From Citromicrobium sp. UBA3494 (GTDB lineage Bacteria > Pseudomonadota > Alphaproteobacteria > Sphingomonadales > Sphingomonadaceae): a DNA stretch of 63,361 nucleotides. The translations under genes were made by a program, and so were the position numbers. Position 1 is the stretch's first letter. Each line of letters begins with the position of its first letter. Below the pieces are notes generated by a model. The model did no database searches, was not told where the DNA came from, and saw nothing but the letters and a program-made list of their open reading frames with translations. Below are positions 10,801 to 19,771 of this stretch, in pieces. The stretch covers positions 1 to 63,361 of the forward strand of contig DFQH01000003.1 of the NCBI GenBank assembly GCA_002377695.1, written 5' to 3'.

Positions 10801-12000
10801 TCAGGCCGCGTTGTCCCTGTCGCCATAAAGGCGGTAGCCGATGAAGGCGATCGCGGTGAGGGTGAGGCAGGACAGCAGGATCGTCAGCGCGGTCCCCGTC
10901 CAGCCGAAAGCCTCGAACAGCGCGGTGCCCGCAATGCTGCCGATTCCGCCGCCGATGAACATCATCACGATGTAGATCGTGGTCAGCCGCGTGCGCAGCT
11001 CCGGCTCCTGTGACAAGAAGGTCATCCGGCTGGTCACGTCGATGGCAGGTCCCACGATATTGCCCAGCAGGATCGGGATCATCAGCAGCCAAAGGCTGTC
11101 GCCGAATGGCAGCAGCAGCGAAATGCCGCCTGCCTGCACCACCGCAAACCAGACGCGCGCCTTGCGCGGGCCGATTCGGTCCGCCAGCCGCCCCCAGTAC
11201 GGCGTCGAGAACACGCTGATCGCCGCAAACCCGGCCAAGTAGCCGACAACGTCGGTGCCATACCCCATCTCGGGCCCGGTCAGATGCAGCGCCAGCGCCA
11301 GCCACAGGGCGATGAACTGCGCGAAACCGATCGCCTGGATCGCGCCCGACAGCAGGATCTCGCGCCGGTCGCGCGCCAGTGCGAGGAGCGACAGGATCAG
11401 CGCGCCATAGCCCAGCCTGCTGGCATCCTTGTCGCGCACGCCCTTTTCCATGATGGCGGGCAGCGCCAGCGTGATGGCGATCATCAGGCCGCTCGCAATC
11501 CAGTAGACCACCCGCCAGCCGAGATACTCCGCGACCACGCCCGCTCCGACCCGCGCGACCAGGATGCCGAAGATCACCCCCGCGGTCAGCAGCGCGGTCA
11601 CCTGCCCCAGCCGCTCGGGCGCGACACGCTTCGAGGCATAGGCCGGCAGCAGGTAGGGCGCGATGGTGAAGAAGCCGAGCAGCGTCGATCCGGCGGTGAA
11701 CAGAGTGAAGCCCTGCGCCAGCGTCATCACGATAAGCCCGCCGCACTGGCCGATGGTGAACAGGATGGTGAGCGTGCGGTTGGAGAAGCGATCGCCCAGC
11801 GGCAGCAACAGCAGGATGCCCAGCGCCAGCGCCAGCTGGTTGAGCGCAGGTACGAGGCCGATCTGGCCGGCGCTCACTCCGAAGTGGCGCGCGACATCGC
11901 CGATGATGGGGTGGATGTAATAGGCGTTGGCCGTCACCACCGCCGCTGCGACGGCGAGCCAGTATTCCTGCGCTGTGGTGAGGCGGGTCGGTTCGGTCAT
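10801..12000 (-). CDS. MFS transporter
   Basis: A 399-residue major facilitator with 12 predicted membrane helices and the loop motif between TM2 and TM3 (LPLGDRFSNRTL) plus its counterpart in the second half (GRLADRIGPRKAR). Such a pattern is typical of proton-driven drug or metabolite efflux permeases. It begins MTEPTRLTTAQEYWLAVAAA. It converges with the SulP gene, ending 3 bp from it. Substrate unknown. Confidence 0.82.
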   Translation of the reverse strand: MTEPTRLTTAQEYWLAVAAAVVTANAYYIHPIIGDVARHFGVSAGQIGLVPALNQLALALGILLLLPLGDRFSNRTLTILFTIGQCGGLIVMTLAQGFTLFTAGSTLLGFFTIAPYLLPAYASKRVAPERLGQVTALLTAGVIFGILVARVGAGVVAEYLGWRVVYWIASGLMIAITLALPAIMEKGVRDKDASRLGYGALILSLLALARDRREILLSGAIQAIGFAQFIALWLALALHLTGPEMGYGTDVVGYLAGFAAISVFSTPYWGRLADRIGPRKARVWFAVVQAGGISLLLPFGDSLWLLMIPILLGNIVGPAIDVTSRMTFLSQEPELRTRLTTIYIVMMFIGGGIGSIAGTALFEAFGWTGTALTILLSCLTLTAIAFIGYRLYGDRDNAA

Positions 12001-12104
12001 GCGCGCCCGCCTTTGAAGACCCCGGGCTCCGGGTCAAGCGCTGCTATGCCACACGCGGCAGGGTGCGGGCGCCCGGATCAATCGTCGGGCTCGCGTGCGC
12101 TAAT

Positions 12105-13322
12105 TCATCCAGCGACGCGGGAGCCCCGCGAGAATGCCCGCCTGAGCTTTGCGTTGAGATCCCCGATCGCGCGGTCGGGCTGGCGGAATCGCCTGCAGGT
12201 GTGCTTGCCCGCATCCTTCGCATCATACAGCGCCATGTCGGCGCGGATGCGAAGTTCGTGCGTGGTCAGCGCGTCCTGCGGGATACATGCGAAACCCGCG
12301 CTCGCGCCGACGCGTACCGGCACGTCGGTGGCGACCGGGATCGCACCTTCGGAAATTCGCTCGACCAGCTTCTCGCCCAGCGCGCGGACATCTTCGATGC
12401 CGCAATCGCTCATCAGGACCATGAACTCATCGCCCCCCATGCGGGCCACGACGCCGCGGGCCCTGACCACGGCTTCGATGCGCCGGGCGACCTCCACCAG
12501 AACCGTGTCGCCCGCCCCATGGCCATATTCGTCGTTGATCGCCTTGAACCCGTCCAGATCCAGCGAGACGATCGCCATGGTATGCGTGGGTTCGTTCGCC
12601 AGCTTGGCGAGGTGATGATCCATCCCCTGGCGATTGAGAATGCCCGTCAGGCTGTCGTGATAGGCAAGATAGAGGTTCTCCTTCTCTGCCTTCAGACTCT
12701 TGAGCAGAGTGCCGTGGAAGGTGGTGATGATCTGACGCGCGCCGAACATGAAAGGCGGCGTCAGGATCACGATGACCGAGAGCAGCGGCGCATCGGCGAG
12801 CACGGCCCCCGCCGCGAAGGGAACGTCCATCAGCAACAGAAGGAGGGTCGCAAAATTGGGCGCGGCATAGTTGCGCGCGCAGATCAGCCCAAGCGCGGCC
12901 GTGACGAGCGTGGCCGACAGGACCTGGAGAACCGGATCGTCGCCGCTCATGATCACGAAGGCGACCGCCCCCTGCAGCGAGCACCACAGAAGCGAGAGCA
13001 GAGCAGACCAGCTGACGTCGATGGATAGGCACGCGGCCTTGCGCCTCGTGCGCCATAGCGATTCGGCAATCCGCGCGAAGGCAAGCACGATCTCCAGCGC
13101 CACGAACACGACGAAAACCGGCGCCGAAGACCGGTAAATCGCCACGGCGAGGACAACCAGCGCGCATAGCGAACCCATCAGGGCCGCTGCGGGCGAACCG
13201 CCAAGCTGTGCGTAAAGGCGGCCCTGAATGTCGGCCCCCAGGCTCGGTGCGCTCCGCAGCAGCCGCCCTATCCCCAGGCGGTCGGCCGCCGACACCGTAT
13301 ATGTCGAACAAATCTCTCCCAT
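12105..13322 (-). CDS. membrane diguanylate cyclase (GGDEF)
   Basis: A 405-residue protein with about five or six membrane helices (residues 45-200) and a C-terminal GGDEF domain (about 225-390). The active site reads MGGDEF and the DxLTGILNR entry motif is intact, so it should make cyclic di-GMP from GTP. The RxxD inhibitory site five residues upstream is replaced by RARG, so product inhibition through the I-site is unlikely. No EAL domain. It starts just downstream of a strong palindrome at 13332-13362. The signal sensed by the membrane part is unknown. Confidence 0.9.
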   Translation of the reverse strand: MGEICSTYTVSAADRLGIGRLLRSAPSLGADIQGRLYAQLGGSPAAALMGSLCALVVLAVAIYRSSAPVFVVFVALEIVLAFARIAESLWRTRRKAACLSIDVSWSALLSLLWCSLQGAVAFVIMSGDDPVLQVLSATLVTAALGLICARNYAAPNFATLLLLLMDVPFAAGAVLADAPLLSVIVILTPPFMFGARQIITTFHGTLLKSLKAEKENLYLAYHDSLTGILNRQGMDHHLAKLANEPTHTMAIVSLDLDGFKAINDEYGHGAGDTVLVEVARRIEAVVRARGVVARMGGDEFMVLMSDCGIEDVRALGEKLVERISEGAIPVATDVPVRVGASAGFACIPQDALTTHELRIRADMALYDAKDAGKHTCRRFRQPDRAIGDLNAKLRRAFSRGSRVAG

Positions 13323-13331
13323 CAGCGAAGT

Positions 13332-13362
13332 ATGCGACTCTTTACTTAAGAAAGAGTGGCAT
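13332..13362. promoter_or_regulatory. 31-bp palindrome upstream of the diguanylate cyclase
   Basis: An interrupted inverted repeat ATGC-g-ACTCTTT / AAAGAGT-g-GCAT flanks a 7-nt centre, ending 10 bp before the cyclase start codon. Eleven of twelve arm positions pair. In this place it is either an operator overlapping the promoter or a stem in the mRNA leader. The remainder of the gap 13363-13601 shows no convincing gene; a minus-strand open frame at 13346-13591 lacks coding features. Confidence 0.4.
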
Positions 13363-13601
13363 AGTCGAAGTCCAACGAGCGAACGCGACTATGACCGCCG
13401 TTAAAGCTCCGTGCTGAAATCCGAGAGAGTAATCCGAATCGATCGGAGCTGAGTCTTTCAGCAGACGAGCCGGAGTTGGCTTGCGTGAACCGCGCTGCCC
13501 CCCTCTTCAGCCCGGGCAGTGTCTGTTCGATGCCGCGCGTGGGCCGGGCGCTGTTCGCCCTCCCCATGATGCACTGCACGCTGACCGCCAAGCGGCACGA
13601 A

Positions 13602-13623
13602 GGAAGGCAGCATCCTGCCTTCC
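13602..13623 (-). terminator. terminator hairpin downstream of hslU
   Basis: A perfect 9-bp stem (GGAAGGCAG / CTGCCTTCC) with a 4-nt loop lies 14 bp after the hslU stop. The minus-strand tail is TTCGTG, so there is no long T-run; strength as an intrinsic terminator is uncertain. Confidence 0.5.
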
Positions 13624-13636
13624 GACACGTCGAATC

Positions 13637-14938
13637 CTAGAGAATATACTTGCTGAGGTCGGTATCCCTGGCGAGGTCGTCCAGCCGTTCGCGCACATAG
13701 GCCGCGTCGATGGTGATCGTCTCGCCCTCGTGCTCTTCGGCTTCGAAGCTGATGTCCTCCAGCAGCCGCTCCATCACGGTCTGCAGGCGGCGTGCACCGA
13801 TATTCTCGACCGCCTCGTTTACCTGCGCGGCGATCTTGGCGACTTCGCGCACAGCTTCGTCGGTGATGTCCAGCGTGACCTTCTCGGTCCCGATCAGCGC
13901 GGTGTACTGCTCCACCAGATTGGCGCGCGTTTCGGAGAGAATGCGCACGAAATCCTCTTCGGTCAGTGCGCGCAGCTCGACCCGGATCGGCAGGCGGCCC
14001 TGCAGTTCGGGCAGCATGTCGCTGGGCTTGGAAACGTGGAACGCGCCGCTTGCGATGAACAGCACGTGGTCGGTCTTCATCGGCCCATGCTTGGTCGCCA
14101 CGGTCGTGCCTTCGATCAACGGCAGCAGATCGCGCTGCACGCCTTCGCGGCTGACGGTGCCGCCGCGCTGGTCGGACACGGCGATCTTGTCGATCTCGTC
14201 GAGGAAGACGATCCCGTTGCTTTCCGCATTGGCGAGCGCGACGCGCGCCACATCGTCCTGATCCATGCGCTTTTCGGCTTCCTCGTCGACGAGGCGGTCC
14301 CACGCTTCGGGCACGCGCAGCTTGCGGCGGCTGGTGGGCTTCTTGCCCATCGCCTTGCCGAACATGTCGCTAAGGTCGATCATGCCCACATTGCCGCCCA
14401 TGCCGGGAATATCCATCGTGGTCGCAGGCTGATCCTGCAGCTCGATCTCCACCTCGACTTCGTTCATTGCATTCTGGACGATGCGTTCGCGGAAACTGTG
14501 GCGCGTCGCTTCGGAGGCATTGTCGCCCACCAGCGCATCGAGCAGGCGCTCCATCGCCGCCTCGCTGGCGCTTTCGCGCACGGCTTCGCGGCGGCGTTCC
14601 TTCTCCAGCCGGATCGCCTCTTCCACCAGATCGCGCGCGATCTGTTCGACGTCGCGGCCGACATAGCCGACTTCGGTGAACTTGGTCGCTTCCACCTTCG
14701 TGAAGGGCGCTTCGGCCAGCCGCGCGAGGCGGCGGCTGATCTCGGTCTTGCCGCAACCGGTCGGGCCGATCATCAGGATGTTCTTGGGCGTCACCTCGTC
14801 GCGCAGGTCCGGCCCCAGCCGTTGTCTGCGCCAGCGGTTGCGCAGCGCCACCGCGACCGCGCGCTTGGCTTCCTTCTGGCCGATGATGTGTTCGTCGAGA
14901 GCGGCCACGATGGCCTTGGGCGTCAGGTTATCTGTCAT
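13637..14938 (-). CDS. hslU: HslU, ATPase subunit of the HslVU protease
   Basis: A 433-residue AAA+ unfoldase, the family's usual length. It recognises and unfolds substrates for the HslV peptidase in the cytoplasm. Visible features are [17 protein letters not shown] at the N terminus, Walker [10 protein letters not shown], the pore motif GYVGRD, Walker [11 protein letters not shown], and the C-terminal tail DLSKYIL that docks into HslV. ATG 14938 is the standard start. hslV lies upstream on the same strand but 423 bp away, with a hairpin and a small opposite-strand gene between, so the two may not share one compact transcript. Confidence 0.97.
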   Translation of the reverse strand: MTDNLTPKAIVAALDEHIIGQKEAKRAVAVALRNRWRRQRLGPDLRDEVTPKNILMIGPTGCGKTEISRRLARLAEAPFTKVEATKFTEVGYVGRDVEQIARDLVEEAIRLEKERRREAVRESASEAAMERLLDALVGDNASEATRHSFRERIVQNAMNEVEVEIELQDQPATTMDIPGMGGNVGMIDLSDMFGKAMGKKPTSRRKLRVPEAWDRLVDEEAEKRMDQDDVARVALANAESNGIVFLDEIDKIAVSDQRGGTVSREGVQRDLLPLIEGTTVATKHGPMKTDHVLFIASGAFHVSKPSDMLPELQGRLPIRVELRALTEEDFVRILSETRANLVEQYTALIGTEKVTLDITDEAVREVAKIAAQVNEAVENIGARRLQTVMERLLEDISFEAEEHEGETITIDAAYVRERLDDLARDTDLSKYIL

Positions 14939-15003
14939 CGCCGGGGCATTTGGGAGGCGAGCGCCTTCACCGCAAGGCGGGAGCCCGGAAAGCCTACACG
15001 CTA

Positions 15004-15037
15004 CAGCGCATCCGCCGGTTGAAACCGGCGTGCGCTG
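15004..15037. other. long hairpin in the hslU upstream region
   Basis: Two nested arms (CAGCGCA/TGCGCTG and CGCCGGTT/AACCGGCG) form a 15-bp stem with a 2-nt bulge and a 2-nt loop, 66-99 bp before the hslU start. There is no T-run after it on either strand, so it looks more like a leader structure or operator than a terminator. No gene is seen in 14939-15169. Confidence 0.35.
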
Positions 15038-15169
15038 CAAGAATGGCGGCGATGTCTATAACCTCCCCGGTCAGCTTGTAGTCGCCAATCCAGGCTTGTC
15101 CTCGGCATTGGCCGCAAACAGGACTTGGGCTAAACACGCCTTTCCCGATTTGTAATCATTGAGGTCTGC

Positions 15170-15340
15170 ATGTCAGCCACTTGCCCCCATTGCTTTGAGT
15201 CCGTTCATCCCAAAGCGACCAAGTGCAAACATTGCGGAGGCGGCATTGTCTCTTCAAGCGAACAATTGGGTCGCACCGTTGGCTATGTCTTACTCGCGGG
15301 GATCATCGTCGTCATTACGATAGTGCTTCTGACCGCGTGA
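15170..15340 (+). CDS. 56-residue zinc-ribbon membrane protein
   Basis: A short open frame reading MSATCPHCFESVHPKATKC at its start. Two CxxC pairs (CPHC and CKHC, about 14 residues apart) form a minimal zinc ribbon, followed by a single hydrophobic helix (VLLAGIIVVITIVLLTA) that ends the protein. A TGAGG ribosome site lies about six bases before the ATG. It sits between hslV and hslU on the opposite strand, an unusual position. Function is unknown; such small zinc-ribbon/TM proteins are often annotated only as hypothetical. Confidence 0.65.
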   Translation: MSATCPHCFESVHPKATKCKHCGGGIVSSSEQLGRTVGYVLLAGIIVVITIVLLTA

Positions 15341-15361
15341 ACGGGAAACCTTAGGGGCGCG

Positions 15362-15919
15362 CTAAACCGTTTCCAGCGTCACCTGGTCATTGGTGAAGAC
15401 GCAGACTTCGGCCGCCACCTGCATCGCGCGCCGGGCGATCTTTTCCGGGTCGCTCTCGTAGTCGGACAGCGCGCGCGCGGCGGCGAGCGCGTAGTTGCCG
15501 CCGGAGCCGATCGCGGCGATGCCGCCTTCGGGCTCCAGCACGTCGCCATTGCCGGTCAGCACCAGCAGCGTGTCCTTGTCGGCCACGATCATCAGCGCTT
15601 CGAGATTGCGCAGGTATTTATCGGTGCGCCAGTCCTTGGCCAGCTCGACCGCTGCACGCATCAGCTGGCCCGAATACTGGTCCAGCTTGCGTTCCAGCCG
15701 TTCGAACAGGGTGAAGGCATCGGCGGTCGCGCCTGCAAACCCGGCGACGACCTTGCCATCGCCGATCCGCCGGACCTTCTTCGCATTGGGCTTCATCACC
15801 GTGTTGCCCATGGAAACCTGGCCGTCCCCGGCAAGCACGGTCGTATCCCCGCGCTTCACGCCGATGATGGTTGTGCCATGCCATTGTTGCAGGCCGTGAT
15901 CTGCCGCTGAATTGCTCAT
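15362..15919 (-). CDS. hslV: HslV, peptidase subunit of the HslVU protease
   Basis: A 185-residue threonine peptidase forming the double-hexamer proteolytic core with HslU. The short propeptide ends at HG before the catalytic Thr of TTIIGVKRG (about residue 16). The [13 protein letters not shown] and [14 protein letters not shown] segments are typical. ATG 15919 is chosen by length; an upstream extension in the same frame is not conserved in the family. It is the first gene of the minus-strand hslV...hslU arrangement. Confidence 0.97.
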   Translation of the reverse strand: MSNSAADHGLQQWHGTTIIGVKRGDTTVLAGDGQVSMGNTVMKPNAKKVRRIGDGKVVAGFAGATADAFTLFERLERKLDQYSGQLMRAAVELAKDWRTDKYLRNLEALMIVADKDTLLVLTGNGDVLEPEGGIAAIGSGGNYALAAARALSDYESDPEKIARRAMQVAAEVCVFTNDQVTLETV

Positions 15920-15991
15920 AGCGCGCGATATGGGAGGCCCGCTGCGGCTATCAACCGGCACGCTGCCGCATGCTCTGGCCGCTGCGCCCGA

Positions 15992-16465
15992 TCAGCGACC
16001 CGGCCCGCCGCCGCCCGGCCCGGCGCCCGGCGCGCCGACCGTGCCGATATTGCCGAACAGGTCTTCCAGGAAACCACGCTCGCGGCCCAGCGTCGGCGTC
16101 GCGTCGCCGTCGGGCCGCAGATAGACTACCTCGTCGATGCCGGAGCGATCCGCCTCGACCACGTTGCCGCTACCGTCGAACCGAACCGCGAGAACCGAGT
16201 GGTCCTCGATCCGCGGCCGCACGAAGGGCTTGCGCCCGGTGATGCTGGAAACATAGTACCAGGTTTCGGGGCCGAACTGGCTGGTGAAGGTCGGCCGCCC
16301 GAGAGTCGCTTCCACGGATCGCTGGTTGTCGATCCCGGGCTGGACGAGACCCATCAGCCGCTCGTCATTGATGTAGCCGCGCGTTTCCCGGATCGACGAG
16401 CAGCCGCCTACCGACACCGCCAGCCCCACCAACAGGACCGGCGCCATGGCCTTAACGATCCGCAT
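15992..16465 (-). CDS. bamE: BamE-like outer membrane assembly lipoprotein (SmpA/OmlA)
   Basis: A 157-residue lipoprotein with signal peptide and lipobox VGGCSS. The mature part carries the SmpA/OmlA fold (LVQPGIDNQRSVEATLGRP followed by TWYYVSS), which in known members stabilises the BAM complex that inserts beta-barrel proteins. The C terminus is a Gly/Pro-rich tail. Start ATG 16465 fits the signal peptide. It is divergent from the bc1 chaperone gene across 188 bp, an arrangement common in alphaproteobacteria. Confidence 0.88.
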   Translation of the reverse strand: MRIVKAMAPVLLVGLAVSVGGCSSIRETRGYINDERLMGLVQPGIDNQRSVEATLGRPTFTSQFGPETWYYVSSITGRKPFVRPRIEDHSVLAVRFDGSGNVVEADRSGIDEVVYLRPDGDATPTLGRERGFLEDLFGNIGTVGAPGAGPGGGGPGR

Positions 16466-16653
16466 AGTCTCGAAACCCTCTTTGCAAATTCTGTGCGCGC
16501 CCTTTTGCGCAAGGGCACAAACGCTATATCGTGGCGGAGCCTTACGGCCTTGCCAGCGCCCGCGCAATGGCACCGGGCCGATCGGAGCCGACACCGCGCC
16601 GCAGATGTGGCGAGCGCGTTTGAATTGCCGCTGAATGAAGGACTGCCCGGCCG

Positions 16654-17175
16654 ATGACATTCCTCTCCCGATTGCTGGGTACGCAGCGCGATCCGCGCGA
16701 GAAATGGCGCCCCCTGTGGCACCGGCTGGTGGGCGCTGCGCGCGAAGAGCACTGGTATGCGAAGCGCGGTGCGGCGGATACGCTGGACGGGCGGTTCGAC
16801 ATGATCTCGATGCTCACCGCGCTGTTCATGCTCCGCCTGGAGGCAGAGCCCGAGGGCGTGCCCGCCGCCGCGCGGCTGACCGAACTCTTCGTGGAGGACA
16901 TGGAAGGCCAGATGCGCGAGGCGGGAATAGGCGATCCCACCGTGGGCAAGCTGATGGGCCGCATGATGGCGACGCTGGGCGGGCGCGCGGGCACGCTGCG
17001 CGATGCCCTGGCCCGGGAAGACGATGCCGAGCTGGCGGGCGTCGTGCGCCGCAACATGCATCTTTCGGACGAAGAGAACGGGCCCGATGCCATGGCGCAG
17101 GGGCTGCGCGCGCTCCACGCACGCCTCGCGCGCACCGATATTGCCATGCTCGAGCGCGGGGAGATCGCCGAATGA
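16654..17175 (+). CDS. ubiquinol-cytochrome c chaperone family protein
   Basis: A 173-residue protein of the ubiquinol-cytochrome c chaperone (CBP3/UQCC) family, which helps assemble cytochrome b of respiratory complex III. The family features LWHRLVGAAREEHWYAKRG, then DTLDGRFDMISMLTALFMLRL, are clear. It is cytoplasmic or membrane-peripheral. Its stop overlaps the start of the DUF177 gene (ATGA), so the two are translationally coupled. Confidence 0.88.
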   Translation: MTFLSRLLGTQRDPREKWRPLWHRLVGAAREEHWYAKRGAADTLDGRFDMISMLTALFMLRLEAEPEGVPAAARLTELFVEDMEGQMREAGIGDPTVGKLMGRMMATLGGRAGTLRDALAREDDAELAGVVRRNMHLSDEENGPDAMAQGLRALHARLARTDIAMLERGEIAE

Positions 17176-17720
17176 GCGACGCACTGCCCCGACCCGAATT
17201 CTCGCGCGAAATCTCGTTGCGCCAGATTGTCGGCCACCCGCTGGATCTTAAAGCCAGCGAGGCAGAACGCGCAGCGCTGGCCCGCCGTTTTGCGATCAGC
17301 GCGGTCGAATTGCTGACGGCGCAGGTCTCGCTCGACCGGCACGGCGAGCGTGTCTCGGTCCTGGGGGCGCTTCAGGCGGATATCGTCCAGCCCTGCGCAG
17401 TCTCCGGCGAGGATTTCCCCGTCCATATCGAGGAAGAGATCGCGCTGCGCTTCGTGCCCGAAGGCTCCATCCATCCCTCGCTGGAAGAAGGCGAGGAAAT
17501 CGAGATCGAGCTGGAGCAGGACGATCTCGACGAGATCGAATATGCCGGCGACAGCTTCGATGTCGGCGAAGCCATCGCGCAGACGCTGGCGCTGGCGATC
17601 GATCCCTATGCCGAAGGGCCCGATGCCGACGCCACGCGCGAAAAGGCCGGGATCAAGAGCGACGATGCGCCCAGCGGCCCGCTGGCCGAAGCGCTGGGCG
17701 CTGCGCTGAAGAAAGGCTGA
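17172..17720 (+). CDS. DUF177 / YceD family protein
   Basis: A 182-residue DUF177 protein. The members have a conserved cysteine region (here QPCAVSGEDFPVHI) and an acidic stretch (EEGEEIEIELEQDDLDEI). In other bacteria the homologue is linked to 23S rRNA accumulation and lies beside rpmF; here rpmF is not adjacent. It overlaps the preceding chaperone gene by four bases. The acidic stretch and the C-terminal LAEALGAALKKG are typical alphaproteobacterial features. Molecular role remains open. Confidence 0.85.
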   Translation: MSDALPRPEFSREISLRQIVGHPLDLKASEAERAALARRFAISAVELLTAQVSLDRHGERVSVLGALQADIVQPCAVSGEDFPVHIEEEIALRFVPEGSIHPSLEEGEEIEIELEQDDLDEIEYAGDSFDVGEAIAQTLALAIDPYAEGPDADATREKAGIKSDDAPSGPLAEALGAALKKG

Positions 17721-17736
17721 CCGCCCCGCTCGCAGG

Positions 17737-18396
17737 TCAGATCGCGGAGAACTTCTCGATATTGCGGATGCGGCCCGAGACGACCAGTTCGTCGCCCGGG
17801 AAGATGATCGTGTCCGGCACCGCGTGGATGAAATCCTCGCCCTCGCGCTTCACGCCGACCACCGTCACCTCGTACTTCTTGCGGCATTCGCTGGTCACCA
17901 GCGGCAGGCCGACGATCGGCTCGGGCGCCGCCAGCCGGGCGATGGCGAAATCGTCGCCGAAGGAAATGAAGTCGAGCAGACGTTCGTTGATCAGATGCGC
18001 GGTGCGTTCCCCCATCCGCTGTTCGGGGAAGACGACGTGGGTGGCGCCCGTGCGCTGAAGAATGCGGGCGTGCTTGTCGTTGGTCGCCTTGGCCCAGATG
18101 TTGGTCAGGCCAAGGTCCGCCAGCGCCAGCACGCTGAGCACGCTGGCTTCTATGTCGGTGCCGATCGCCACCACCGCAGACCCGAAATCGGCGACGCCCA
18201 GCCGTTCCAGCACGGCCTCGTCGGTGGCGTCCGCCTCCACCACCTTGGTCAGGTCCGGCGCGAATTCCTGCACGAGTTCCGCATCGCAATCGACTGCGAG
18301 CACCTCGTGCCCCATCCGCTCCAGCGTGCGCGACACCGCGCTACCGAAACGGCCGAGACCGATGACCAGAACGGGTTTGCGCCTGTCAGCCGACAA
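17737..18396 (-). CDS. KtrA/TrkA-type K+ transport regulatory protein
   Basis: A 219-residue cytoplasmic RCK protein: an N-terminal NAD(H)-binding Rossmann fold (VLVIGLGRFGSAV, acidic Asp in VDCDAE) and a C-terminal TrkA-C domain. It gates the partner membrane channel encoded immediately upstream. The TTG at 18396 is chosen because GGAGAA lies six bases before it and the protein then begins at the usual distance from the Rossmann motif; a longer ATG reading to 18447 overlaps the channel gene further. It overlaps the ktrB-like stop by 11 bp, indicating coupling. Confidence 0.88.
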   Translation of the reverse strand: MSADRRKPVLVIGLGRFGSAVSRTLERMGHEVLAVDCDAELVQEFAPDLTKVVEADATDEAVLERLGVADFGSAVVAIGTDIEASVLSVLALADLGLTNIWAKATNDKHARILQRTGATHVVFPEQRMGERTAHLINERLLDFISFGDDFAIARLAAPEPIVGLPLVTSECRKKYEVTVVGVKREGEDFIHAVPDTIIFPGDELVVSGRIRNIEKFSAI

Positions 18397-19723
18397 TGGG
18401 GTTCTCCTGCGGATAGCGGTAGGGCCGGTCGCGCCCGCCGATGGCAAGCGCGGTGGCGACGGTGATGGTTCCCACCCGCCCCACGAACATCAGCATCACC
18501 AGCACCAGCAGCGCGCTGGGCGGCAGCTGGGCGGTGATGCCGGTCGACAGGCCGACGGTGGAATAGGCGGAAATCGTCTCGAACAGAATGTCGTCCAGCG
18601 GAATTGCACTTATCGAGGCGATATAGGTGGTCGATCCGAAGATCAGTGCGGCGGACAGGACGGTGACGGCCAGCGCCTGCCGTTCGATCTCGCGCCCGAA
18701 GCGGCGCTGGAACAGGCCCGCGTCGCGCTGGCCGCGAATCTCGGTCAGCACCACGGCGAACAGGACGAAGAAGGTGGTCACCTTGATCCCGCCTGCCGTC
18801 CCTGCACTGCCCCCACCGATGAACATCAGGAAGAAGTTGGTCATGATCGTCTCATCATGAAAAGCGCCGACATTCAGGCTGTTGAACCCGGCGGTGCGCG
18901 GCATGACCGAATGGAACGCGGCGTTCAGGATCTTGGCGCCCCACCCCATGGGCCCCAGCGTTTCGGGATTGTGCCATTCCATCGCCAGGATCGCGACGAA
19001 GCCGAAGCCCAGCAGCGCCGCCGTTCCGGCAACGGTAATCTTGGTGTGCAGCGACCAGCGCCGCCAGACGAGGCCGTTGGCCCGCAAATCCTGCATCACC
19101 GGAAAGCCGAGCGCGGTCAGGATCACCGCGATCATGATCGGGCCGAGGATCAGCGGGTCGTTCTGAAAACCCATCACGCTGTCCGAATAGCTGGAGAACC
19201 CTGCGTTGTTGAACGCGCTGACCGAATGGAACAGGCCGTGCCATACCGCCACGCCGAAGGATTCATGGTAGGTGCCGAACAGCCGCAAGGCGAGGATCAC
19301 GGCCACGAAGCCTTCCACGACCAAGGTAATCGCAAGGATCAGCCTGAGCGCCGACACCGCGTCGTGCTTTTCCAGCCTGCTGCGTTCCACCTGCGTTGCC
19401 ATCCGGTCGCGCAGGCCGAAGCCGCGCCCCGCCATCAAGCCGAACAGCGTGGCCGAGGTCATGATCCCGAACCCGCCCACCTGGAACAGCAGCAGGATCA
19501 CCCCCTGTCCGAAGCCCGACCAGTAGGTTGGCGTATCGACCACGATCAGCCCGGTGACAGCCACGGCGGAAGTGGAGGTGAATACCGCGGTCAGCAGCGG
19601 CGCGCGGGTGCCCGCAGTCGTCGCAAAAGGCAGGCTGAGCAGGATCGTGCCCACGATGATCGCGCCCAGAAACAGCAGGGGGATCAGACGAATCGGGTCG
19701 CGTAGGGCAATCACAAACCGCAT
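18386..19723 (-). CDS. KtrB/TrkH family potassium transporter
   Basis: A 445-residue inner membrane K+ uptake subunit of the Trk/Ktr/HKT superfamily, built of four M1-P-M2 repeats. A filter-like sequence is visible in the last repeat (AYSTVGLSTGI) and in others (SAFNNAGFSSY, RTAGFNSLN). It forms a complex with the RCK protein encoded just downstream. The small regulator and length are closer to KtrAB than to the double-RCK TrkA system. Confidence 0.9.
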   Translation of the reverse strand: MRFVIALRDPIRLIPLLFLGAIIVGTILLSLPFATTAGTRAPLLTAVFTSTSAVAVTGLIVVDTPTYWSGFGQGVILLLFQVGGFGIMTSATLFGLMAGRGFGLRDRMATQVERSRLEKHDAVSALRLILAITLVVEGFVAVILALRLFGTYHESFGVAVWHGLFHSVSAFNNAGFSSYSDSVMGFQNDPLILGPIMIAVILTALGFPVMQDLRANGLVWRRWSLHTKITVAGTAALLGFGFVAILAMEWHNPETLGPMGWGAKILNAAFHSVMPRTAGFNSLNVGAFHDETIMTNFFLMFIGGGSAGTAGGIKVTTFFVLFAVVLTEIRGQRDAGLFQRRFGREIERQALAVTVLSAALIFGSTTYIASISAIPLDDILFETISAYSTVGLSTGITAQLPPSALLVLVMLMFVGRVGTITVATALAIGGRDRPYRYPQENPIVG

Positions 19724-19771
19724 CTGCGCCTATCGCGCGGGCGAATAAAGACGCAAAAGCGGACTGCCGCC

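Noticed and set aside
13346..13591. An 81-residue minus-strand open frame between the cyclase and hslU
   Set aside because: It overlaps the palindrome region, has no ribosome site and no protein-like pattern.
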